A DNA stretch of 64,000 bases from the NCBI GenBank assembly GCA_003574685.1, contig QOCQ01000005.1:62001-126000 (forward strand), written 5' to 3'. Shown in pieces: positions 18,166-25,207 of this stretch; position 1 is the stretch's first letter; each line of letters starts with the position of its first letter. The stretch is from Rhodospirillaceae bacterium SYSU D60007 (GTDB lineage: Bacteria; Pseudomonadota; Alphaproteobacteria; Reyranellales; Reyranellaceae). Made by a program: the position numbers and the translations under genes. Below the pieces are notes generated by a model that made no database searches, was not told the DNA's origin, and saw only the letters and a program-made list of their open reading frames with translations.

Positions 18166-19149
18166 ATGGAACGGCGCAGGCTCGGACGGACTGAACTCAT
18201 GACTTCGGTGCTGGGCTACGGCTGCGGTGCCGTGGGCGGCCTGATGGTGCGCGGCACTGCCGCCGAGCAGGAACGCGCCATCGCCCGCGCCATCGAGCTG
18301 GGCATCAACTACTTCGATACGGCGCCGCTTTATGGCGATGGCGAGTCGGAGCGAAACCTGGGACGCGCGCTCGCTGCCCTCCGGCATCCCGACGTTGTCA
18401 TCGGCACCAAATCGAGGCTGCCCGCGGACACCGCCCCTGGCCGGATCGGCGAGCTGCTGACGGCGTCGCTGGACGACAGCCTGCGCCGGCTGGGCCGCGA
18501 TCATGTTGATCTGTTCCAGCTCCACAATTCCATTGCTGCGGCGGGCACGGGGAGCACGCTCGCAGCCGACGTCGTACTGGACGAAGTGCGCCACGCATTC
18601 GAGCGGTTGCGCCAGCAAGGCAAGGCGCGCTTCATCGGCATCACCGCCGTCGGGGAAACGGCCGCACTCCACAGGGTCGTGGACGCACGCGCCTTCGATA
18701 CCGCGCAGGTTGTCTACAATGTCTTGAACCCCACGGCCGGGGGTCCGCCGCTGGACTCAATGCCGGGGCAGGACTACGACCGATTGCTGGACCGCACGCG
18801 GCAAGCCGATATGGGCGTGATCGGCATCCGCGCGCTCGCAGGTGGTGCGCTCAGCGGCAGCGAGGCGCGCCACCCGGTTGGTCTGCCGACGGTCGAGCCG
18901 ATCGGCTCGGGGCCCAGCTATGCCGCGGACGCAGCACGCGCCCGGCGCCTGGAGGCGCTAGTGAAGGAGGGTCACGCTGCCGGCCTGATCGAGGCCGCAC
19001 TGCGCTTCGTGATCAGCCATGCGGCTATCAGCACCATGCTGGTGGGCACCTCGACGATCGAGGAACTGGAGATCGCAGCGCGTGCTGTGGCCGCGGGGCG
19101 GCTGCCGCCGGCGGCGCTTGCGCAGGCAAGAGCACTCGCGGCCGGCTAA
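18166..19149 (+). CDS. Aldo/keto reductase
   Basis: A 327-residue AKR TIM barrel. The catalytic tetrad is present as Asp51 and Tyr56 (NYFDTAPLYG), Lys82 (VVIGTKSRL) and His120 (VDLFQLHN). It starts MERRRLGRTELMTSVLGYG, as in the YakC/L-galactose-dehydrogenase-like AKRs. It is expected to reduce aldehydes or ketones with NADPH, or oxidise sugars. ATG at 18166 is chosen for the strong GAGAGAGGAG directly upstream. It lies 20 bases after lptD and may be co-transcribed with it, though there is no functional link I can see. It ends four bases from the convergent MetE-like gene. Confidence 0.92.
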   Translation: MERRRLGRTELMTSVLGYGCGAVGGLMVRGTAAEQERAIARAIELGINYFDTAPLYGDGESERNLGRALAALRHPDVVIGTKSRLPADTAPGRIGELLTASLDDSLRRLGRDHVDLFQLHNSIAAAGTGSTLAADVVLDEVRHAFERLRQQGKARFIGITAVGETAALHRVVDARAFDTAQVVYNVLNPTAGGPPLDSMPGQDYDRLLDRTRQADMGVIGIRALAGGALSGSEARHPVGLPTVEPIGSGPSYAADAARARRLEALVKEGHAAGLIEAALRFVISHAAISTMLVGTSTIEELEIAARAVAAGRLPPAALAQARALAAG

Positions 19150-19153
19150 CTGG

Positions 19154-20275
19154 CTAGACCTCTCCCCAGACCTCGCGCGCCGTCTCGACGACCAGACGAA
19201 GCTTCGCGGCCTGCTCCTCCAGCGTGAGCGCGTTGCCTTCGAGCGTGGAGGAGAAGCCGCACTGGGGACTGAGGCAGATCTGCTCCAGCGGCACGTATTT
19301 TGCCGCCTCATCGATGCGCCGCTTCAAATCGTTCTTGCGCTCGAGCGCCCCTTTCTTGGTCGTCACAAGCCCCAGCACGACCGTCTTGCCCCGGGGCACG
19401 AAGCGCAGCGGCTCGAACCCGCCGGAGCGCGCGTCGTCGTACTCGAGGAAGAAGCCATCGACGGCAAGGCCTCCGAACAGCGCCTCGGCCACGTGGTCGT
19501 AGCCGCCTGAAGCCACCCACGACGAGCGGAAATTGCCCCGGCACATGTGCGTGCAGACCGTCATGCCGGCCGGCTTGCCTGCCAGCGCCTTGTTGATAAC
19601 GCGGATATAGGTCTCATGCTGGTGTTCGCCATTGCCGCCGAGTTCGGTGATGTGGGCCCGCTGCGCGGGGTCGTTGAGGTACGCAAGGCTGGTGTCGTCG
19701 AGCTGGAGATAGGTACAGCCCATGGCGGCAAGCGCAGCGATCTCTTCGGCATAGACCCGGGCCAGATCGTCCCAGAAGGCATCCATCGCGGGATAAACCG
19801 CTGCGTCGATCGCGGCACGGCCGCCGCGGTAGTGGATCATGCTGGGCGAGGGAATCGTCAGCTTGGGAGTCGCCCGGGCCACCGATTTCAGAAACTGGAA
19901 GTCGTCGCCGAAGATGCACTTCTCAAGCCTGAGAGGAGCAGCCACGCGCAGTGCCGCCGGTGTGAATTCGATGACGCCCTTCTCGTTGCGGAACTGGACC
20001 TTGAGGTTGTCCTGCGTACGGCTTACGCCGCCGATCTGATACAGGTAGTCCATGTGCCAGGAGGCGCGGCGGAACTCGCCGTCCGTGACGCTGCGCAGGC
20101 CGATATCCTCCTGCATCTTCACGGCATCGCGGATGGCCTTGTCCTCCACGGCACGGAGCTGCGCTGCCGTTATGCGGCCGGTCATCCGGTCATCCCGGGC
20201 CTGCAATACTTCTTTCGGGCGCAGCAGGCTTCCGACATGGTCGGCACGGAAGGGGGGCGTATCGCTGTCGCTCAT
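19154..20275 (-). CDS. Cobalamin-independent methionine synthase (MetE C-terminal domain)-like protein
   Basis: A 373-residue protein consisting only of the MetE C-terminal catalytic barrel. RADHVGSLLRP near the start is the usual opening of the short YxjG/YxjH-like forms. Zinc-binding His and Cys are visible in CTHMCRGN and SPQCGFSSTLEGN. Full MetE is about 750 residues, so this is a short methyltransferase that may use other methyl donors. The ATG at 20275 has GGAGTGGAA upstream; a longer in-frame reading to 20686 lacks a family match and would cross the hairpin at 20437-20462. Confidence 0.9.
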   Translation of the reverse strand: MSDSDTPPFRADHVGSLLRPKEVLQARDDRMTGRITAAQLRAVEDKAIRDAVKMQEDIGLRSVTDGEFRRASWHMDYLYQIGGVSRTQDNLKVQFRNEKGVIEFTPAALRVAAPLRLEKCIFGDDFQFLKSVARATPKLTIPSPSMIHYRGGRAAIDAAVYPAMDAFWDDLARVYAEEIAALAAMGCTYLQLDDTSLAYLNDPAQRAHITELGGNGEHQHETYIRVINKALAGKPAGMTVCTHMCRGNFRSSWVASGGYDHVAEALFGGLAVDGFFLEYDDARSGGFEPLRFVPRGKTVVLGLVTTKKGALERKNDLKRRIDEAAKYVPLEQICLSPQCGFSSTLEGNALTLEEQAAKLRLVVETAREVWGEV

Positions 20276-20436
20276 GGCGTTCCACTCCGTGTTGCGGGCT
20301 TGCGCCAGCCTAGCATGCAGCCCTTCGCGATCCATCCGCCACGGACCGGTCTTCCATTTCCTCCATCGGCCTGCTGGGAGATAGTGCGGCCACTCATTGG
20401 TGATTTCCCTATCGCCTGAGTGATCCCCTTCCCTGG

Positions 20437-20470
20437 GACCCGGCGGCCCGCAGCCCCGGGTCTTTCTTTT
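20437..20470 (+). terminator. Hairpin followed by a T-rich stretch in a gene-free gap
   Basis: GACCCGG (20437-20443) pairs with CCGGGTC (20456-20462) and is followed by TTTCTTTT. This looks like a plus-strand intrinsic terminator, yet no plus-strand gene ends before it. It may block read-through towards the receiver gene at 20584 or be part of a leader. The gap 20276-20583 (308 bases) otherwise shows nothing I can identify. Confidence 0.35.
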
Positions 20471-20583
20471 CCGGCAGCCCGATGCATGCTCTAGGTCCGC
20501 GGCGGATCGGTTGGCAATTGAGAGAAAGCCCGCCTCGCGACTAGATCTTCGGACCGTCGGACCGGCAGTTGAGGAGATTCTGG

Positions 20584-21045
20584 ATGGCCGTGGATGGTGT
20601 CGTTGTCGTAGTCGACGACAACGCCGCAAGCTGCAACGAAATTGTCGAGTGGCTGCGGGCAAACGACGTCGACGCCCGCGCCGCATCCGATGCCGGGGTG
20701 ATGCGGCTGATCGAAGATGTGAAGGCGCGGATCGTTATCTGCCGGCCGGGGTCGACGGGCATCGCCCTGTTCCATGCGTTGCAGGAAGCGATCGCCCCCC
20801 CGATGGTGGTCTTGCTCTCCGACGCGCCCGCCGCCAAGGATGAAATCTACTGCAACGGGCGGATGCTGGTCGCCGTCATTCGCACGCCTGTGCAAATGCC
20901 GTCGCTGGCCCGCTTCGTCAAACTGGTTGCCGGCATCACCTCCCGGCTCGACCCGGCTGCACTCGCCGCGCTCATGGCGCCGGCTGACGAAACGCCTGTG
21001 GCCCCCGACGCGCAAGAAACTGCCATGCTGCGCCTCATCCATTGA
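20584..21045 (+). CDS. Degenerate receiver-domain protein (pseudo-receiver)
   Basis: A 153-residue single-domain protein with a response-regulator-like fold. The acidic pair is present in VVVVVDDNAASC. However, the strand that should carry the phospho-accepting Asp reads RIVICRPGSTG with no Asp, and the late Lys position reads VIRTPVQMP. It is therefore unlikely to be phosphorylated on the canonical site and may act as a protein-interaction or decoy domain. The ATG at 20584 is chosen for GAGGAG upstream. It is the first of a cluster of five receiver proteins. The following 248-base gap to the next gene is conspicuously AT-rich for this genome. Confidence 0.75.
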   Translation: MAVDGVVVVVDDNAASCNEIVEWLRANDVDARAASDAGVMRLIEDVKARIVICRPGSTGIALFHALQEAIAPPMVVLLSDAPAAKDEIYCNGRMLVAVIRTPVQMPSLARFVKLVAGITSRLDPAALAALMAPADETPVAPDAQETAMLRLIH

Positions 21046-21293
21046 CGATCACAGGGACTTGCAACACGAGTTTTTGTTCATTTTGAATACGATCGCACAG
21101 ATTGCGCCTGGTCAGGAGGCGTTGCTCAGTATCTTGCGTTCAAGCTGTTATATTTACGTGAAAGTGCAAGCGGACTGCGGCTATTTATTCATTCCGGATC
21201 AAATCATTGTGGCAGCTTCTCCACATTTGTGATCACTTGCTGCCATTAGTCCGCGTCGAACCAATAATCCTCCATCAATTCCAGGTGAATAAA

Positions 21294-22067
21294 ATGCTTG
21301 CGCAAATGGCGCCCAGAGTCGCCACGGATGCGCCCGTGGCACTGATCGTTGACGACGAACCGTCCTGCAGCACCGAACTGGCAGAATTACTGACCCGGAA
21401 TCGCATCCCGAGTCGGGGGGTGTCCAGCGTCGCCGAGGCCCGCGAAGTGCTCGCCCGGTGGAAGACCATCCGGGTGTTGATCAGCGACATCTGGATGCCT
21501 GGCGTCTCGGGGCTCGATTTTGCCGCGGATCTTTCGGCCACCTACGTGTCGGACCACGCCCTTCACCTGCTGTTCATGACCGGTGAGGCGACTGTGGATT
21601 CGGCCGTGACGGCCTTGCGGATGGGTGCCTCCGATTTTCTCACCAAGCCGTTGAAGCCGCGCGACCTGATCCAGCGCGTGGAAAAGCTGCTGGCGGCCCC
21701 GGCCAATACGCAGACGGCCAGGTCCGATGAGTCCGCGGCCGCCCAGGCACGATGGCTGCTCCAGGAGCGCCGTTATCGCCTGGCACGCGGACGTGTGATG
21801 GGCGGCAGCTTCAACGATGAACCCGGCTGGAACATGTTGATGGAGCTGATGCACGCGCGGCTCAGCGGCCAGCAGGTGCCGGTATCGGCCTTGTGCGCCG
21901 CGTCGGGTGTGCCGCAGACGAGCGCATTGCGCCGCCTCTCGAACCTGATGGACGACGGGCTTGTGATCAAGCAGCGTGACCCGAACGATGCGCGCCGCAT
22001 CTGGGTGGCGCTGACGGACAAGGCAACCAGGCTGATCGACACGGTGATGGTTGCCATCGCCCACTGA
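21294..22067 (+). CDS. Response regulator with MarR-like winged-helix output domain
   Basis: A 257-residue protein. Receiver domain at about residues 14-135: acidic pair Asp20/Asp21, phospho-acceptor Asp65 (VLISDIWMPGVSG), Thr in LLFMTGEA, Lys in DFLTKPLKP. A linker follows, then a C-terminal region starting near WNMLMELMHARL. This region contains VSALCAASGVPQTSALRRLSNLMDDGLV and KQRDPNDARRIWVALT, the recognition helix and wing pattern of MarR-type regulators. It should bind DNA in a phosphorylation-dependent manner. ATG at 21294 has AGGTGA upstream. It is a close paralogue of the gene at 23670-24512. Confidence 0.88.
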   Translation: MLAQMAPRVATDAPVALIVDDEPSCSTELAELLTRNRIPSRGVSSVAEAREVLARWKTIRVLISDIWMPGVSGLDFAADLSATYVSDHALHLLFMTGEATVDSAVTALRMGASDFLTKPLKPRDLIQRVEKLLAAPANTQTARSDESAAAQARWLLQERRYRLARGRVMGGSFNDEPGWNMLMELMHARLSGQQVPVSALCAASGVPQTSALRRLSNLMDDGLVIKQRDPNDARRIWVALTDKATRLIDTVMVAIAH

Positions 22068-22076
22068 GAGACACAT

Positions 22077-22108
22077 GGCGGGCCCGGACATTATCGCCCG
22101 GGCCCGCC
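22077..22108. terminator. Strong GC-rich hairpin between convergent response-regulator genes
   Basis: A perfect 11-bp inverted repeat, GGCGGGCCCGG (22077-22087) with CCGGGCCCGCC (22098-22108), encloses a 10-base loop. It lies nine bases after the stop of the plus-strand regulator and 43 bases before the end of the minus-strand one. It probably terminates both. There is no real T-run on the plus strand. Confidence 0.65.
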
Positions 22109-22151
22109 CGCTTCTGCCTTTGATCTGTCCCTGAGACGCGCCTGACCCGGT

Positions 22152-22595
22152 TCAGGCGGATCGCCTGGATGCCGCCGCAAGGCTTTCGCGCACGGCAGCG
22201 GCGAGTTCAGCCAGCCTGTAAGGCTTGTACAGGATCCTTTCATCCCCGGCAGTCGCCTCCCAGCCGGCGAAGCCGGTCGTGAGCAGAATGGCGATGCGGG
22301 GAAATTCCCGTCGCACGACGCGCGCCAGTTCGATCCCGTCCATGGCACCGGGCATCCGGATGTCCGTAAGCAGCAGATCGACCCGTTGATTGTCGGAGCG
22401 AAGCAGCGCCAGCGCTTCCGCGGGACTTGCCACCGACAGAACACGATAATTCAGGCGCGCAAGGCTGCGCACGACCCCGCTGCGTACCAGATCATCATCA
22501 TCGACCACGAGAATCGAAATCGCGGCGGCGGCACGGCGCAGGGCGTCATCGTCCTGCGCGGGTTTTTCCGCCGCCACCCTTCTGGTCCTTGGCAT
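22152..22595 (-). CDS. Single-domain response regulator
   Basis: A receiver-only protein of about 147 residues. The acidic stretch is VVDDDDLV, the phospho-acceptor is Asp78 in LLLTDIRMPGAMDG, Thr is in ILLTTGFAG, and Lys is in ILYKPYRL. It has no output domain and so probably works as a phosphotransfer intermediate or a kinase-associated regulator. I chose the ATG at 22595 (MPRTRRVAAEK) over an in-frame extension to 22718 that has no receiver homology. It lies downstream of the H-box protein gene on the same strand (162-base gap). Confidence 0.85.
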   Translation of the reverse strand: MPRTRRVAAEKPAQDDDALRRAAAAISILVVDDDDLVRSGVVRSLARLNYRVLSVASPAEALALLRSDNQRVDLLLTDIRMPGAMDGIELARVVRREFPRIAILLTTGFAGWEATAGDERILYKPYRLAELAAAVRESLAAASRRSA

Positions 22596-22757
22596 CGCCG
22601 TCTCTGTCCGCTGCACGCCTGTCGTGAAGCAGACCTCCTGCCGGACTCGTGCCTGTTCTATGCCGTGTAACGCCACGGACGTCGTCTTAACGCTTTCCGG
22701 TGCTGCTGGGGGGCACAAACGAACGACTTGTCCAACATGGACACGGTTGTGGCGTGA

Positions 22758-23522
22758 TCAGGCAGCCCCGTTGGGCAGCGATATCCGGATCGCGAGCTTG
22801 CCCGAACCGGGCCGGGAGAAGCTGACATGGCAGCCATTGTTCCGCCCGGCCAAAGCCAGCAGCGGCAAGTCCGGCGGAAGCCGGGTGCGGGCGGCACCAT
22901 CCTGGACACCGGGCAAGGCGGCGACGGCAGCCGTCGGCGATGTCACACCCTCTGCCGCGACCGTCACGACGATCGATCCGCTCACGCTGTCGCTCTTGCA
23001 CCCAATGTCGATCCGGCGCGGCGCGCGGGATGGTGGCCCCTGCATCGTGGCCCGGCTACGCGAAGAAAACTCGCTGAGCCACAGGACGGTCTCGGTCAAG
23101 GCGAAGCCCAGCAACGCCTCGTTGCCAAGGGCCCAGCACACGCCTGTCGCGCCGTCACCTGCCAGTTCAATGCCTGCCACCCGCAGGTCGTTGGCAAAGA
23201 TTCCGACAACCCGCTCGATGACACGGCCCGGATCGAAAGGCGCGGCCTCGCCGTCGAGGCCGACGGCGAAGGCGCGTATCCACCGGGTGATGTCGGATGC
23301 CTTCTCGGCGTGCTCCACGATCGTCTCTATCCGCCGCTGAAGGTTGCCGACAACAGCGGTATCCGGGACGCCGGCTGCCTGCAATGCGGCGGCGTCCTCG
23401 AGCGCATTGTCGGCCATCAGATTGACGACGTTCAGGGGCTGCGAGAGCTCGTGCACGGCAGAAGCCACGGCTTCCTGGAGCACACGCAATTCGGACTCGA
23501 GACGCTGCTGGCGTGGCGCCAT
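22758..23522 (-). CDS. H-box (HisKA-like) protein with degenerate ATPase domain; possible histidine phosphotransferase
   Basis: A 254-residue protein. An N-terminal dimerisation/phosphotransfer helix pair carries the H-box SAVHELSQPLNVVNL with His24. The C-terminal half has the position and length of a HATPase domain, but I cannot find a clean N-box (the region reads GNEALLGFALTETVLWLSE) or the DxGxG box. There is no sensor or membrane segment. It may be a weak soluble kinase or a ChpT-like phosphotransferase. ATG at 23522 has AAGGGAAT upstream. It is divergent from a receiver/winged-helix regulator (147 bases apart). Confidence 0.72.
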   Translation of the reverse strand: MAPRQQRLESELRVLQEAVASAVHELSQPLNVVNLMADNALEDAAALQAAGVPDTAVVGNLQRRIETIVEHAEKASDITRWIRAFAVGLDGEAAPFDPGRVIERVVGIFANDLRVAGIELAGDGATGVCWALGNEALLGFALTETVLWLSEFSSRSRATMQGPPSRAPRRIDIGCKSDSVSGSIVVTVAAEGVTSPTAAVAALPGVQDGAARTRLPPDLPLLALAGRNNGCHVSFSRPGSGKLAIRISLPNGAA

Positions 23523-23669
23523 TGGTCATTCCCTTCGGGCTTTTCGGCACTCGCAATGCCAAAAGATATATCCAGAATGGACGAACTTGCTTGCACGTCC
23601 TGCAAGCGACACTAAGCTGGCTTTCAACAAAGGCTCGGGGGCGCAAGCCAGGGATGAAGATGACTCTCC

Positions 23670-24512
23670 ATGAGCACCTTCGGTAGCCCGCGGCCACCCG
23701 ATGGAACGGGGGGAACGCGGCCCGCGCCTCGCGGGCAAGAAGCACTCGTCATGGTCGTGGATGACGACCGGGCAACGACCGAGGCTCTCGCCGACATCTT
23801 CGCCCGCGAGAAAATCCCATGCTGTGCCTTCATGCGCGCGGCGCCCGCGATCGAGGCCCTTGAACGCAACGATTCCATCCGGGTGATCCTGACCGATGTC
23901 GCCATGCCCGAAATCAGCGGTCTGGAGTTCGCCAAGGCCGTACGCAACCGGAAGCAGGCGGCACCGCACATCGTCTTCATGTCCGGGCGCGCCAACGTCC
24001 CCATGACCGTGTCGGCCTTGCGACTGGGCGCCGTCGATTTCTTCGCCAAGCCGCTTCGCATCGCCGAGCTTGTGGCGCGCATTCGCACCCTTGTCGAACT
24101 GCCGCAGACGGCGCCGGTCCGCACGCCAGTGCGGGAGGCACCTGCAACAGAAACTGCACGGGCGTCTGGCGGGGTGCGAAGCTGGGCGCTGCAGGAGCTG
24201 GACGCCATCAGCCGGCGTCGCAAGGTACTCGGGGAACAGTTCGAGATTGATCCCGGCTGGGTCATGTTGCTGGAGTTATACGACGCCCACTGCACACAGA
24301 GACCCTATCACGTTTCGGCTCTTTGCCTGGCGTCCGGCGCGCCGCATGCAACGGCCTTGCGCCGCCTGTCGCAGATGATCGACGCCGGTCTGTTCCGCCG
24401 CGAACAGGACCCCGCCGATGCCCGACGATCCTGGGTGTTTCTGACTCCGGATGGCCTTGAGAAGGTCGCCGCCTGCGCCGTCACCCCGGCCGCAACGCCG
24501 ACCCCGCCATGA
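23670..24512 (+). CDS. Response regulator with MarR-like winged-helix output domain (paralogue)
   Basis: A 280-residue protein with a receiver at about residues 25-145: acidic Asp31-33, phospho-acceptor Asp76 (VILTDVAMPEISG), Ser in VFMSGRAN, Lys in FFAKPLRI. The C-terminal winged helix (WVMLLELYDAH, then VSALCLASGAPHATALRRLS and DPADARRSWVFLT) aligns along its length with the regulator at 21294-22067, so the two arose by duplication. The stop overlaps the start of the next receiver gene by four bases (ATGA), so the two are made together. Confidence 0.87.
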   Translation: MSTFGSPRPPDGTGGTRPAPRGQEALVMVVDDDRATTEALADIFAREKIPCCAFMRAAPAIEALERNDSIRVILTDVAMPEISGLEFAKAVRNRKQAAPHIVFMSGRANVPMTVSALRLGAVDFFAKPLRIAELVARIRTLVELPQTAPVRTPVREAPATETARASGGVRSWALQELDAISRRRKVLGEQFEIDPGWVMLLELYDAHCTQRPYHVSALCLASGAPHATALRRLSQMIDAGLFRREQDPADARRSWVFLTPDGLEKVAACAVTPAATPTPP

Positions 24513-24928
24513 CCGGGCCGCCGCAAGACCGGCACGGCACGGCCGCGGTGGAGACGCGGGTCATCCTCGCCGTCGATGACGATGACACGGTCCGCCGCAT
24601 CGCCGCCGAAAACCTCCGGCGCCTCGGCTTTGCCGTGGTCGAAGCCGCCAATGGCGAAGCCGCCATGCGCATTTTGGGCGATAGCGGTTCCAGGGTCGAT
24701 CTGCTGTTCGCGGATATCCGCATGCCTGGACCGCTCTCGGGTCCGGCGCTGGCAGAAATGGCGACGCGCCAGCGACCGGCACTCAGGGTCCTGCTGACGT
24801 CCGGCAGCCCTCGCGACGTCGAGGGAGGTCCTATTCGCTTCCCTGTGCTCAACAAGCCCTATCGCCGTGCCGATCTCGCCGCCGCCATCGATGCGGCGCT
24901 GGCCACAGACCCCGCCTCCCCCGGCTGA
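24509..24928 (+). CDS. Single-domain response regulator
   Basis: A 139-residue receiver-only protein. The acidic stretch is AVDDDDTVRR, the phospho-acceptor is Asp69 in LLFADIRMPGPLSG, Ser/Thr are in VLLTSGSP, and Lys is in VLNKPYRR. It is translationally coupled (ATGA) to the receiver/winged-helix regulator upstream and is similar in layout to the receiver at 22152-22595. The 279-base gap after it leads to the T6SS clpV gene and shows only a short dyad at 25123-25136. Confidence 0.87.
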   Translation: MTGPPQDRHGTAAVETRVILAVDDDDTVRRIAAENLRRLGFAVVEAANGEAAMRILGDSGSRVDLLFADIRMPGPLSGPALAEMATRQRPALRVLLTSGSPRDVEGGPIRFPVLNKPYRRADLAAAIDAALATDPASPG

Positions 24929-25122
24929 TTGTCCATCACGGTTGCCGCCGCACCGGGAATGATCGGGCATCGGGCGTGTCCATGGTCGGGAGGCGCCTGC
25001 CAAAACGCGGGAAACACAAAAATCGGCGCTGGTGCGCCCCGGAAATGAACATCTCCTCGACTTGCGCGGAGAATGGGAGCATGCTGCTGACTTGGGGACG
25101 ACGCCGTCGGTTCGGATTGATA

Positions 25123-25136
25123 GGTGTTTTCACACC
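25123..25136. promoter_or_regulatory. Short dyad upstream of clpV
   Basis: GGTGT-TTTC-ACACC lies 72 bases before the clpV start, in the gap that must hold the promoter of the plus-strand T6SS genes. It could be an operator or a small hairpin. No convincing -35/-10 or sigma-54 (GG-N10-GC) pair was found next to it. Confidence 0.25.
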
Positions 25137-25207
25137 GCGCCAAGCAATGCGCCGGTAACAGGCCGCGCTAGGCGCGTTCCCGACTGTACGCTTTGGGGAG
25201 AAGTTCA

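Noticed and set aside
24929-25207. Sigma-54 promoter ahead of clpV
   Set aside because: I looked for a GG-N10-GC pair with flanking consensus and did not find a convincing one.
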